DNA of 64,000 nt from an uncultured Ruminococcus sp. (GTDB lineage Bacteria > Bacillota > Clostridia > Oscillospirales > Ruminococcaceae). The notes below the pieces were generated by a model, which worked only from the letters and a program-made list of their open reading frames with translations, had not been told where the DNA came from and ran no database searches. The stretch is taken from positions 1 through 64,000 of the forward strand of contig NZ_CACWPP010000003.1 of NCBI RefSeq assembly GCF_902762735.1, given 5' to 3'. Below, piece by piece: positions 10,201-19,202 of the stretch (position 1 is the first letter of the stretch; each line of letters starts with the position of its first letter). Both the position numbers and the translations under genes were made by a program.

Positions 10201-13200
10201 CTTTGAGTACCTCTCGCATAAAACGGTTATAGTCCTCGACATCTACCCAGTTTGCACCGATCCTTACGGATATTTCCGACGCTTCGAGGTCTTTTGGAAC
10301 AACCGCTTTCAGGGCTTCTACATTACGCTCAAAGCTGCTGTCGATATGCTTTGAATATTCCTCGGCAATCCTCAGCTTTTCACGGACGTTACCCGAAAGA
10401 TACTCGCTTGCGTCTTCGTATCCCGAAAGAGGATCATTGTCCTTTACCTTCTGAGGATTTCTGTAAATATCCGTTCCCAGCTCCGAAATGATCTCGGCAG
10501 GCTCAACGCCTACAAGTTCAGCCATAAATGCAATATCAACCTTGCCCTTACGGTCAATGGATATTTGCAGGGCTTCCTGGGGAGTTTCGCATGATACGAT
10601 TTCCACCTCCGGCATTATCGTGCGCTTTGAAAATATCTCCGCTTTCTCCACCGTCTTTTTCTCGGTATCTACAATTTCAAGAGCCGCCAAAGTATTGTAA
10701 TCATCATCATGCTGAAAAACACGCTCGTTTGCTCTGTCGGTGATTGCACCGTATGCCCTCTTGAAACGGTCATAGGTATAGTTAAGTTCCGCTTGAAGCT
10801 TTTTCAGTTCCGTATCATCGCAGCCCCTCGCCTGCGCATCAATTACCGCCATAGCCTTTTGACGTATCTGGTGCATACCCATCATACGGTCGAGAGTCTT
10901 GCCCGTTTCCTGAACTGCGACCATTATTTCGTTTTCTCTGAAAAACAGCTTGCCGTTTACAACGGTATGAGTGTAGTTTCTCACGGTCGGGTCAGCCGGA
11001 ATTATCTCAATATCTTGCTTGCCTTCCTCGACGATTTTCACCGTTTCAATCTTACCCCTGATTTTTGATATAGCCGCCTGTAACTGTTCGGATAGGGGCT
11101 TGCTATCGTCGGGAATACAAGTAGTGACACGGCTGTCATCGCCGTACTTGCCCTTCATGTGCTCGTCCCACGCCATTGTTCCGAGCACCATGTCGGGGTT
11201 ATCGACAAAATACTGATTGCAGGGTATGCCGTCCGCAGTTTCTCCGAAGTGTACCCAAGACGGTATCTCAACGGTCAGCGTTTCACGTTTCTGGAAGAAC
11301 AGAATATCCGTTGTGGTCTCCGTGCCTGCGTTCTTTTTGAAAGCATTGTTCGGCAGTCGCACTGCGCCTAAAAGGTCACAGCGTTCCGCAAGATGACGGC
11401 GAGCTTTATCGTTCTGCTTGTCCATAGTGAACTTACTTGTAACAATTGCAACCACGCCGCCGGGCTTCACTTTGTCGATACTCTTTACGGCAAAATAGTC
11501 ATGTATTTTGAGTCCCAGCTTATCATAAGCCTTATCACTGACACGGTAATCACCGAACGGGACATTGCCGATAACAACGTCAAAACTGTTATTATTGAAT
11601 CGGGTCTTTTCAAATCCCGTGATCTGTATTCTGTCCTCGGGGTTCAGAAGCTGTGCTATTCGACCCGAAATGCTGTCCAGCTCCACACCGTACAGCTTAG
11701 AACTATCTCTTATGTCATCGGGCATTTTAGCAAAGAAATTGCCGACACCCATTGACGGTTCAAGGATATTGCCACCCTCAAAACCGAGCTGTCGTAAAGC
11801 CTGAAATACGCCGTCCGTAACTTCCGGGGGCGTGTAAAAGCTCGTAAGCGTTGACTCCCTCGCCGCCTTGTATTCATCCTCCGAAAGCAGAGACCGCAGC
11901 TCCTGCTGTTCCTCCTCCCAGCCCGTCGGTGCGGCATCGCCCAGGTTGCCGCCGATACTGTCGGCAGCAAGATCGGTCGTAAACGCCTGCGGGATACCGC
12001 CCCAGCCGACGTATCCCGCAAGTATGGACTGTTCCTCGGGCGTTGCATAGCGGTTCTCGGCTTCTATCCTTTGAAGCGTTTTTATAGCTTCGATATTTGC
12101 CTTGAACTTGCTCTTTGCTCCGCCCTGAACTATATCACCTTCATTGAAATGGTAAGTGATCGGTGTGCCGCTTTTCGGAATTATGGGTGTAACAGTGACT
12201 CTTTCCGGGGCATTTACCGCAACCCTCTTAGGCTCCATTTCTTTTGGTGTATCCTCTGTCTTTTTCTTTGCACTTACAGATACAGTAGGCTCGTCCTCGG
12301 TTCCAGTAATATCTGTGAAATTCACATCTATCACTTCGGCTGCTTCATTCGGAAGATTGGCAAGAATATCTGCTTTCAGCTGTGCCAGTTCCCGAGGAAT
12401 ATCTAGGCTCGCGTCCATATCGACCAGCGCCATGAAGTGGTTATAGTCCTCGACCTCGGCAAGAGCGTTGCTTGTTGTAGCCAGTATCTCCGCCGCAGCG
12501 GTCAGCAGGCTCATGCTTTCTTCCATTTCCCATACTCCGCCATCTGTCAGAGTGAGGTCGGGGGCGTAAACAGAATACGAAATACCCTCATCGGTCTGAT
12601 GAAGCTCGATAAAACTCTCATCACGAATATCCATGAATACAGCCTGCTCCTGCTCAATCTTCTCGGCAGGCTCTCCGTTCCTGATCTCGACAGGGATATC
12701 CATATCCTGCGCCCGCTGTATGAGCTTTTCTACGGGCTTCTGCTCAACTGTTGCTATGCCTTCAACTACAATACCCTGTTCACCAAGAAATTGAAGTGCT
12801 TCATGATACCGTCTTCGCTCGTACTCCTTTTCAAAGCTATCGTAGCTTTCAGGGTCATAGTCCTGAACGATACGCTTGCAGTCATGAATTTTACTGTCAA
12901 TATCCTTTTGAGTAATATATTTACCCTCGGATACAAGCCGTGAAATGCGCTCTACAACCTCATTCCACTTCATGAGAACCTTACAATCGGGCTTTCCGAT
13001 TGTTTCGCCACGCACATAAGCGATACCTTTAGAATCGTGCCACTCATCACCTCCGCGCCTCGAACCGCCGCCCGTTCCGTATTCCGCTTTAAGGAACTTA
13101 ATCTGCTCGGGCAGGGTGTGATTATCCTTGAAGAATTTTTCTATTCTGAACTTACCGTCCGAAAATCCGCTGCCATATCCCAGCAGTGCGTCTTTCTCTC

Positions 13201-16093
13201 TTTCGGAAATGAAATAGTGACCCTTGAAAGCAAAATCGGGTTTTGTGACAAACTGCCTGCGCTCTATTTGTAAGTCTTTCAGACGATACAGCAGTTCCTT
13301 CGGTCTGTGAAAATGGAAACGCAGAATATCCCTGTTTTGCTCATAATCGTTCACAAGCTGTGTAAGCCCGTCTATGTACGATTGCAGGGTGTCTTTGTCG
13401 AGCAATGCTAATTTTATGCGCTCGGTGGAATCGGGGAAACCGCCCTTAAACATATCTTTCGGTATAAAATATTCATATATATCGTAATTGACATCCTGAT
13501 GAAGATACCAAAGTCTGTCAGCAATATCCTTTATCTCCTTTTCGGCGGCTCCGTCAATTATATCCTGTGAGCAGAAGTCACCGTTTTCAAGCATTTCTTC
13601 TATTCTTTCAACTGCATATTCCCAAGGTATCTTTGCCGATGAATATGGATTTACAACATTTTCTCCTGCGCTGATGATTATTCCCATATCGTCAAACCAT
13701 GAGCAGATTTTTTTAGTCTCCGAAAAATCCGGCGTGTTATATATGTAACCTCGACCGTCAGAGCCAAATTCTTTACGGAGAAACTCTGCATTTTCGGCAG
13801 CAGACTTGTCCTTCTGGAACTGCGCCACTATCCTTGACAGCGTACCCCTCTCCGGGCTTCCGCAGCGCAGGACAAAGTTTTTCATATCATCGGTGATAAG
13901 GAAATTAGGCATTGGAGTTTTTGCAGGGACACTCTCCTTACGAGTTTTCTTTGACTTTTTCTCTGTCTGCTCCACAGGTACAGGTTCACCGAAGAACGAA
14001 AGCTGCTCCGCACCTTCGTTATCATCTCTGTCAAAATCATTGACGGGCGCAGGAGTATCTATATCTTCATCGGATATTTCTTCCTCTGTTTCGTCCTCAG
14101 CTTCAAATTCCTCTGTCAGTTCCTCGAAATCGTCAATATCTTCCTCGGGCTCGGGATATTTCTTTTCTTCGGTCGGCTCTGCAAAAATCGGCTCATCTAT
14201 CTCCGATACAGCGGTATTAATCAGCAGCCCGCGCTCAACCATATCAGCATAAAAGCTCTGTACCAGATCCCAGCTAAAGCCTGACTCCATAGTGCGGGTG
14301 AGAAAACTGCCTTTCCAGATGTGGATACCCTCGTCATACGTCTTGTAGCCATAGCGAGTATCTTCGTTATCGCCCAGTAACAGTTCCGAGTAGTCGGAAT
14401 TGAATATCTGCTTAACAAAAGCCACACGCTCATCATGGTCGGTGTTGTTCTCGAAAAATGCCGCTATCTGATCTCTTTTTATAGCAAAGAACTGGTCATG
14501 CCGCAGTATCCCGAAGATTATATTTTCATCGGTAATGGGCGGCAATTCAGTTGTAATAACAGCTTCGTTCTTGACGATAACTGTATCGTCCTGCGGTTGA
14601 TTATCGACTATGCTTTCGACTTCTTCCTCAGTCGGTTCGGATAAATCTACTTCGGGAACTTCCTCCGGAGGGGTTATATCCTCGACCATCTCCGTCGGGA
14701 AAACAGGCTCCATATTGGTAGGTATATCTATGCCGGGATACGGATTTTCTGTTGGTTTTTCGGGCTCTTTTTCAACCTTTTCAACAGAGTTTTCAATATC
14801 CTGCTGACGCAAACGGAGCGCATTTTCTATGAGCAAAATTATCTCTGCCTGCTGACGTTCGGAATACTTGTATGCCTCGTGCTTCATGAAAAACTCTACA
14901 ATATTTACATCGGTATCAAGGAAATCCGCAAGAAAACGTCCCGCAATTTCATAGCTGTCGGGGCGGCGGTTGAAGTCGCTCTGAAGATAATGCTGGATAA
15001 GGGCATCAGCGGTCAGCTTCTCGGCTGATACACTATCTCCTCCATTATCCTGTGCTCTATTGTCAGCAGACGGTTCTTTTCCCACGCCTGCATTTCGCTG
15101 AACGTCACGGGGCGAGGGTTCTCTTTTCGGTAGAGTGCGTCCAGTTCTTTGAAGCGGCTCTCTGCCAGTCTGTCGATCTCCCTCGGGATCATGTTCCAGC
15201 GTCCCGTTACGATCAGCACCGTCACCTCTGTCAGATACTCCGTGCGCATCCACTGCTGCCACATTCTGCCCCACCTGCCTATCGGGGTTTTCAGCATTTC
15301 GAGTTCCTGCGGGTCGTCCGTGTATGCTACCTCTGCCAACATCTGTCCGGTCGGGCTTTGTCTGTAATTCATGCTCTTTCTCTCTCCTTTTTCTAAGTAT
15401 CTGTATGACCTCGCGCTCTATTTCAAGCAGACTGTCCTTTGCGCTTCGCTGAACCAAGTCACAAAAACGAATGACATCTCTTGTATCCTTAAAATAGTCA
15501 GCGGCATTGAGATTGATGTTCCCACTCAGTGGCATACCGCCGTTCTGCTCGCAGCGATTTGCAATTACGAAGCGAACTGCCGACACGACAGAACGCTGAT
15601 AATCTGCAACAGCTTCCTGCGGCATATCTATCTGCGAAATAGTGTACTGCATTTCCGAGTTATGAGCCTTGATGTTATCCACGGCAACAGCGGCAAGAGC
15701 TTCATGAATATCTCTGCACTCCCTGCCGTATTTTTCTGAGATAACATCAACAAGCTCTCCTGCTACATCTTCTGTCAACCGCCAGCCGTTCGGAACAGGC
15801 TTGCCGTTAGTCTGTGAGATGTCAAACAGGTGTCTGCACCTATCACCCTCGCCGAATACTGCAATACTGTGTGCGCCCCTGTTTACAAATCTGCCGAGCC
15901 TGTTCCATGTTTCAAGCTCCGCGACTTTTGTGGCGTTAGGGTCATGGTAGAACACAAGTGCCGCGTCGGGAAATCCCATCTTATAGAGAGAAGCCGAAAA
16001 ACGCAGGAAACGAGCTAAAGTCTGCTTGTCCCGTCTTAGCCTTTCGGTCACTTCCGACCAGTTGTAGCATACGCTTTGATACCGATTATTCAA
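7247..16093 (-). CDS. Giant N6-adenine methylase / superfamily 2 helicase of the ICE, 2948 aa
   Basis: A TTG start at 16093 follows AAAGGAG. The N-terminal ~230 residues resemble ArdC-like DNA-binding proteins. Long acidic and proline-rich linkers follow (about 430-720). Near residue 1320 begins FNEGDIVQGGAKSKF, then a methylase core with LEPSMGVGNFF (about 1444) and an NPPY-type NVPF motif in IGNVPFGDY (about 1510). The helicase part has a Walker A-like AHCVGAGKSFE (about 2119), a DEAH box VCDEAHYYKN (about 2280) and motif VI QQDGRGVRQGN (about 2616). Proteins of this architecture are standard cargo of Tn1549-like elements and are thought to modify or protect element DNA during transfer. That role is family knowledge, not shown here. 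Smaller frames inside are shadows. Confidence 0.93.
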   Translation of the reverse strand: MNNRYQSVCYNWSEVTERLRRDKQTLARFLRFSASLYKMGFPDAALVFYHDPNATKVAELETWNRLGRFVNRGAHSIAVFGEGDRCRHLFDISQTNGKPVPNGWRLTEDVAGELVDVISEKYGRECRDIHEALAAVAVDNIKAHNSEMQYTISQIDMPQEAVADYQRSVVSAVRFVIANRCEQNGGMPLSGNINLNAADYFKDTRDVIRFCDLVQRSAKDSLLEIEREVIQILRKRREKEHELQTKPDRTDVGRGSIHGRPAGTRNAENPDRQVGQNVAAVDAHGVSDRGDGADRNGTLEHDPEGDRQTGREPLQRTGRTLPKREPSPRDVQRNAGVGKEPSADNRAQDNGGDSVSAEKLTADALIQHYLQSDFNRRPDSYEIAGRFLADFLDTDVNIVEFFMKHEAYKYSERQQAEIILLIENALRLRQQDIENSVEKVEKEPEKPTENPYPGIDIPTNMEPVFPTEMVEDITPPEEVPEVDLSEPTEEEVESIVDNQPQDDTVIVKNEAVITTELPPITDENIIFGILRHDQFFAIKRDQIAAFFENNTDHDERVAFVKQIFNSDYSELLLGDNEDTRYGYKTYDEGIHIWKGSFLTRTMESGFSWDLVQSFYADMVERGLLINTAVSEIDEPIFAEPTEEKKYPEPEEDIDDFEELTEEFEAEDETEEEISDEDIDTPAPVNDFDRDDNEGAEQLSFFGEPVPVEQTEKKSKKTRKESVPAKTPMPNFLITDDMKNFVLRCGSPERGTLSRIVAQFQKDKSAAENAEFLRKEFGSDGRGYIYNTPDFSETKKICSWFDDMGIIISAGENVVNPYSSAKIPWEYAVERIEEMLENGDFCSQDIIDGAAEKEIKDIADRLWYLHQDVNYDIYEYFIPKDMFKGGFPDSTERIKLALLDKDTLQSYIDGLTQLVNDYEQNRDILRFHFHRPKELLYRLKDLQIERRQFVTKPDFAFKGHYFISEREKDALLGYGSGFSDGKFRIEKFFKDNHTLPEQIKFLKAEYGTGGGSRRGGDEWHDSKGIAYVRGETIGKPDCKVLMKWNEVVERISRLVSEGKYITQKDIDSKIHDCKRIVQDYDPESYDSFEKEYERRRYHEALQFLGEQGIVVEGIATVEQKPVEKLIQRAQDMDIPVEIRNGEPAEKIEQEQAVFMDIRDESFIELHQTDEGISYSVYAPDLTLTDGGVWEMEESMSLLTAAAEILATTSNALAEVEDYNHFMALVDMDASLDIPRELAQLKADILANLPNEAAEVIDVNFTDITGTEDEPTVSVSAKKKTEDTPKEMEPKRVAVNAPERVTVTPIIPKSGTPITYHFNEGDIVQGGAKSKFKANIEAIKTLQRIEAENRYATPEEQSILAGYVGWGGIPQAFTTDLAADSIGGNLGDAAPTGWEEEQQELRSLLSEDEYKAARESTLTSFYTPPEVTDGVFQALRQLGFEGGNILEPSMGVGNFFAKMPDDIRDSSKLYGVELDSISGRIAQLLNPEDRIQITGFEKTRFNNNSFDVVIGNVPFGDYRVSDKAYDKLGLKIHDYFAVKSIDKVKPGGVVAIVTSKFTMDKQNDKARRHLAERCDLLGAVRLPNNAFKKNAGTETTTDILFFQKRETLTVEIPSWVHFGETADGIPCNQYFVDNPDMVLGTMAWDEHMKGKYGDDSRVTTCIPDDSKPLSEQLQAAISKIRGKIETVKIVEEGKQDIEIIPADPTVRNYTHTVVNGKLFFRENEIMVAVQETGKTLDRMMGMHQIRQKAMAVIDAQARGCDDTELKKLQAELNYTYDRFKRAYGAITDRANERVFQHDDDYNTLAALEIVDTEKKTVEKAEIFSKRTIMPEVEIVSCETPQEALQISIDRKGKVDIAFMAELVGVEPAEIISELGTDIYRNPQKVKDNDPLSGYEDASEYLSGNVREKLRIAEEYSKHIDSSFERNVEALKAVVPKDLEASEISVRIGANWVDVEDYNRFMREVLKGDIYSHPITRTRMGEYKIDGRYQDRSVAATQTYGTSRMSSYHILENLLNQRDIVVRDKREEDGRVWYEINAKETQLAKDKARVIKEAFRTWLWDNMERRERYVKKYNDLFNAIRGREYDGSHQTYPGKNPAIQMRPHQNNAIMRGKLGGNTLLAHCVGAGKSFEMVAITMEKRRLGLISKACVVVPKHLTLQMASEWIRLYPNAKLLVARPEDFTKENRQRFIARCVTGDYDAVIMSFNQFERIPMSTEYRQQFMERELDELMAALEEVDSSDRISVKALERQKKKLEEHLEKLMSSKKDNSLCFEKLGFDYLVCDEAHYYKNCFVATKMSNVAGVQTTAAQKSEDMLMKTQYLNDKYGCNNILYATGTPCTNSMVEFYVMQRYLRPDLLEKAGLETFDDWASTFGEVVSQLEIKPAGNGFQMKNRFSKFVNIPELMLMYKEFADIQTPDMIKLPVPDLKTGKPIVISAKPDEYQKEYMEQLAQRAEMIHCGGVDPREDNMLRITHEARLLGLDCRCMNPEAVPAPDSKVNKLLDILVENYNSTMAERGVQIVFCDIAINEDAEHFSIYEAIKDDLVKRGIPRDEICFAGDAKTDKARADMFEQLRQGEKRFILASTSKLGTGANIQDRICAIHHLDIPWKPADLTQQDGRGVRQGNMFKEVGIYHYLTENTFDSYMMGIITNKAKFISQIMTSKDPVRVSEDVDEMVLTYSEMQAIASGNPMIKEKIQLDNDVATLKMLEAEYKKSLYRYQEQAERTLPQRIEQYSTYLEKASADIAQFSVNHPDGTAFQIEIDGKVYSEATSEHVREEAGEALEKAIIKVSTTGESMRVGSYFGFDLLLEKNPQNLTFFDQGAPCVISLCGSLKYTCDVNLENKQGNMHRIENLAANEIAKRIVQYKNDIEKAKANLAEAKENLTKPFDRADELAQKLARLDVVNEALSSGKGEDAIPSVVEEVADMPNYKSKVTILSTPTNVNTPTKTSRR

Positions 16094-16138
16094 TATTAGT
16101 TGTCTCCTTTCTCGCTCCTGCGCTTATATTTCAGTTAA

Positions 16139-16345
16139 TCAGGAATATATCCTGTCAAAATCGGGAATGTCGGCGCAAGTATCGCTGTCCTCATCGTACA
16201 TGACACAGCGCTTGCAGCCGCCCGCCATCTCCCCGTCATTCCAGCCGTCATCGTAGCCACTGTTCTTGCCAAGCTTATAGGCTATAGTGAGCGCAGCCGT
16301 GTTTACTGCTATACAAATAAGTGTTTTTATGACATTCTTTCTCAT
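16139..16345 (-). CDS. Small membrane-anchored ICE protein, 68 aa
   Basis: It begins MRKNVIKTLICIAVNTAALTI, a single N-terminal hydrophobic segment that is either a membrane anchor or an uncleaved signal. A short polar tail follows with three cysteines (GGCKRCVMYDEDSDTC) and many acidic residues. The start has a CGAGGAGGAC-like ribosome binding site. It sits between topoisomerase and the giant helicase with 45 bases to the next gene. No family recognised; the CxxC pair could bind metal. Confidence 0.6.
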   Translation of the reverse strand: MRKNVIKTLICIAVNTAALTIAYKLGKNSGYDDGWNDGEMAGGCKRCVMYDEDSDTCADIPDFDRIYS

Positions 16346-16484
16346 AATATCGTCCTCCTCGAATTTTTGGTTCCCTGTATGATTTTATTATTTTCGCTGT
16401 ATGATTTCCGAATACCTATTGACTTAAAAAGCCTGATGAGGTAAAATAGATATGTGGGATAACGTACCCGAAGGTACATCATCA

Positions 16485-18575
16485 TCACTCCTCCTTTGGC
16501 TTGCGTCTGCGCGTCTTTGCGTACTCCACAAACTTGAGGTTGACATACTCACCGCTGTCATCAAGCTCAAACACAGCAGCATACTTGTTGCCCTTGCTTG
16601 AAGTACAATTACGGAGCGTCACCTTGCCGTTAGCAAGCAGCTCGCTTATCTCGGCAGCCTTGTAATTTCTGCCGATACGCTTGTCATGCTTGTAAATGAA
16701 GAAATCGCAGTCCTCACCATTGGAGCAGAAAAACGCCTTCTTACCCTCACGGATAGGGCTGCCGCACCACGGACACTTGCCGATCTCGACAGGCTGTTCT
16801 GCCGCAGTATCTGCATCCTCCATATCTTCGGCAGCGGTATCCACCGTCACCTCTTCGCTTTCGATCACATCATTCACATTCTTGATTATTTCACCCATAA
16901 AGTCCTCCTCTCCGCACTTGCCCGATTCTATGTCAGAGAGCATCTGTTCCCAGTGTGCAGTAAGCTCCGGTGACTTGATATTTTCGGGAAGCGCATTCAC
17001 ATAATTTTTACCGAAATCGGTAATGTATAACTGCTTTTTCTTGCGGTAAATGTACTTTGCAGAAATAAGACCTTCGATAATAGAAGCTCTTGTCGCAGGC
17101 GTCCCAAGACCGCGCTCTTTAACAAAAGGCTTTAAATCCTTATCGTCGATGCGGCGGTCAATGTTCTCCATAACAGCAAGCAAACTTGCTTCGGTGAAGT
17201 GTGCAGGCGGCTTTGTCGAGCATTCGCGCACCTCAGCACTGTTTACAAGAACAGCCTGCCCCTTGTCATAAGAGATCATCGCCCCGGTGTCCCTGCAATT
17301 GTTGTATGCTCTCCACCCAAGCTCGATAGGCAGCTTGGTCGTGAGCTTAAATATCTCACCCTCGACCTCGAACTCATAACGCTTTTCAAGATAGGTGTAG
17401 GGCATATCAAGCGCCGACAAAAAACGGTTAATGACAAGAAGAACTACCTTCTTTTCCTCCTCGTTAAGGTCAGATGAATCCAGCCGACCTATAAGGTTTG
17501 TAGGGATAATAGCATGGTGGTCGGTTATCTTCTCATTGTTCACGACCCGCTTATCAAGGTTAAGCCCCTGAGAAAGCAGTTTGTCCGTCCTCTCCTTATC
17601 GTAGCTTGCAAGGCATTTCACAACGCTTTCGGCATAAGGCTTCATATCCTCGGAAATGCAGCAGCTATCCGTTCTGGGATAGGTCAGCAATTTCTTTTCA
17701 TAAAGCGACTGTGCCGCACGAAGTGTTGCCGCCGCTGTCATGCCGTAAATGTCATTGGCTTCTCTCTGTAACGATGTCAGGCTGTGCAGCTGCGGACGGT
17801 TTTCTTTCTTTTCCTCTCCGACCGCAAAGCATACGACAGTCTCCTTGCCGCTGCACTTATCAGCAACAGCTTCGGCTTCCTCTTTTGTGTCAAAGGTACG
17901 GGAACACTCCGCACCATTATCAAGCACCACCTTGAAATACGGCCTTTTCTCAAACGCCGATATCTGCGCTTCACGCTCGGCAATGATGCCAAGAACAGTG
18001 TTCTTGACCCTGCCGGACTTGTGGTGCTGATCTGTTTTAAGACTGTAATATCGGGACAGGTTCATGCCGAATATCCAGTCGGACTTGGCTCTGGCATATC
18101 CCGCCCGATACATATTATCGAAAACAGATGAATCCATAAGATTATTCATACCGTCTTTTATCGCTTCATCTGTAAGTGAGCTTATCCACAGCCGCTTTAC
18201 AGGCTTTTTACAGCCGATATATTCATAGATATATCTGAAAATACACTCGCCCTCACGCCCTGCGTCACAGGCATTTATGATCTCGGTCACATCGTTACGG
18301 AGAAACAGATTTTTAAGAAAAGCTATCTGCGAACCGTAACCATTTATAGGAAACAGTTTGAAATCGGGTATCATGGGCAGGTCTTTCAGCGACCACTTTT
18401 TGTAGCCGTAGTCCTCCGGATAACCGATACTTACCAAATGACCTATTGCATTGGTGACGATATATCCGTTGCCCTGCCAATAGAAACGCTTACCCTCGGA
18501 CACTTTTTCGGTCGCTCCCACGCAGTAGGCGGTCGTCAACGCGACGGAGGGCTTCTCACAAAGTATCAGGCGCAA
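16485..18575 (-). CDS. topB: DNA topoisomerase III (type IA), 696 aa
   Basis: A type IA topoisomerase that relaxes or decatenates DNA through a 5'-phosphotyrosine intermediate. The N-terminal Toprim domain starts RLILCEKPSVA and holds the acidic motif NACDAGREGE near residue 102. The active-site tyrosine is in LLTYPRTDS near residue 298. A C-terminal zinc ribbon (CPWCGSP...FFCSNGEDC, about 610-632) is present. Length fits the TopB-like enzymes encoded on conjugative elements. The TTG start at 18575 overlaps the previous gene by 10 bases, indicating coupled translation. In ICEs this enzyme is thought to help resolve transferred DNA; that is family knowledge. Confidence 0.95.
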   Translation of the reverse strand: MRLILCEKPSVALTTAYCVGATEKVSEGKRFYWQGNGYIVTNAIGHLVSIGYPEDYGYKKWSLKDLPMIPDFKLFPINGYGSQIAFLKNLFLRNDVTEIINACDAGREGECIFRYIYEYIGCKKPVKRLWISSLTDEAIKDGMNNLMDSSVFDNMYRAGYARAKSDWIFGMNLSRYYSLKTDQHHKSGRVKNTVLGIIAEREAQISAFEKRPYFKVVLDNGAECSRTFDTKEEAEAVADKCSGKETVVCFAVGEEKKENRPQLHSLTSLQREANDIYGMTAAATLRAAQSLYEKKLLTYPRTDSCCISEDMKPYAESVVKCLASYDKERTDKLLSQGLNLDKRVVNNEKITDHHAIIPTNLIGRLDSSDLNEEEKKVVLLVINRFLSALDMPYTYLEKRYEFEVEGEIFKLTTKLPIELGWRAYNNCRDTGAMISYDKGQAVLVNSAEVRECSTKPPAHFTEASLLAVMENIDRRIDDKDLKPFVKERGLGTPATRASIIEGLISAKYIYRKKKQLYITDFGKNYVNALPENIKSPELTAHWEQMLSDIESGKCGEEDFMGEIIKNVNDVIESEEVTVDTAAEDMEDADTAAEQPVEIGKCPWCGSPIREGKKAFFCSNGEDCDFFIYKHDKRIGRNYKAAEISELLANGKVTLRNCTSSKGNKYAAVFELDDSGEYVNLKFVEYAKTRRRKPKEE

Positions 18576-19117
18576 GGGAAATCACACACCTTTCCGAGAA
18601 ACTCCCTTGCGTTCCTGAGCCTGTCCGCAAGCTGAACGCCGAGAGCGATCATAAAGTCTATCGTGCAAAAGTCCTCTATGTAGTCACACTCTACACGATA
18701 AACGGAAGTCATATCACGGTCGGAAACAGTAACAGAATACACGGGGATCACCATGTCGGCATTGACGTCATAGATAATATCATAACCGCGCTCGATGAGC
18801 TTTTCACCATCATCGGTTGCAGAAATATCTGTCTGAATGGTCGCAAGGTGTACTGCCTCACAGCTGAGTACGCTGTTGTCGGCAGCGTCGGGCGGAAGTA
18901 TGTCCTTTGAGCCGTTTTCTTTTATCGTCAGATCGTATCTGTTTATCACTGTCACGGGCAGAACACCGTTTCTGATACCACGAAGCTGGGAGAAAACCGT
19001 GTCAAGCATATTTCTCACCTCATCGTCCATATACTCATACTGGCACTCGTCCTGCTCCATGCAGAAATTGAATACCGCGTCCATCAGCTTGTTGGTCATA
19101 GTAATAAATTTCATCAT
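18566..19117 (-). CDS. Hypothetical ICE protein upstream of topB, 183 aa
   Basis: I chose the ATG at 19117 because AAAGGA lies 8 bases upstream; an in-frame upstream extension would read through that site. The product begins MMKFITMTNKLMDAVFNF and is acidic, with a predicted alpha/beta fold and no signal peptide or membrane segment. It overlaps the topB start by 10 bases and follows the adhesin gene after a hairpin. I do not recognise the family. Its constant linkage to topB suggests a DNA-processing accessory, an inference from position only. Confidence 0.6.
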   Translation of the reverse strand: MMKFITMTNKLMDAVFNFCMEQDECQYEYMDDEVRNMLDTVFSQLRGIRNGVLPVTVINRYDLTIKENGSKDILPPDAADNSVLSCEAVHLATIQTDISATDDGEKLIERGYDIIYDVNADMVIPVYSVTVSDRDMTSVYRVECDYIEDFCTIDFMIALGVQLADRLRNAREFLGKVCDFPCA

Positions 19118-19140
19118 AAATATTTTCCTTTCAAAATATG

Positions 19141-19176
19141 GGATAGCTCCCTGCGGCAATCACCGCAGGGGTATCC
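19141..19176 (-). terminator. Stem-loop between adhesin gene and downstream genes
   Basis: CCCTGCGG pairs with CCGCAGGG around a 6-base loop, extended by GGATA/TATCC. It lies just after the adhesin stop (19203) with no strong T-run, so it may act as an RNA-stabilising or partial termination element in the ICE transcript. Confidence 0.5.
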
Positions 19177-19202
19177 GTTGTTGAAACCGTCTCGGTAAAA
19201 AA

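Noticed and set aside
9638..10354. 238-codon plus-strand frame
   Set aside because: Antisense to the helicase core; the opposite strand has conserved motifs.
15013..15372. 119-codon minus-strand frame inside the giant helicase gene
   Set aside because: It lies in another frame of the 2948-residue gene's linker region, which is continuous and has a ribosome binding site; composition reflects the GC-rich linker.
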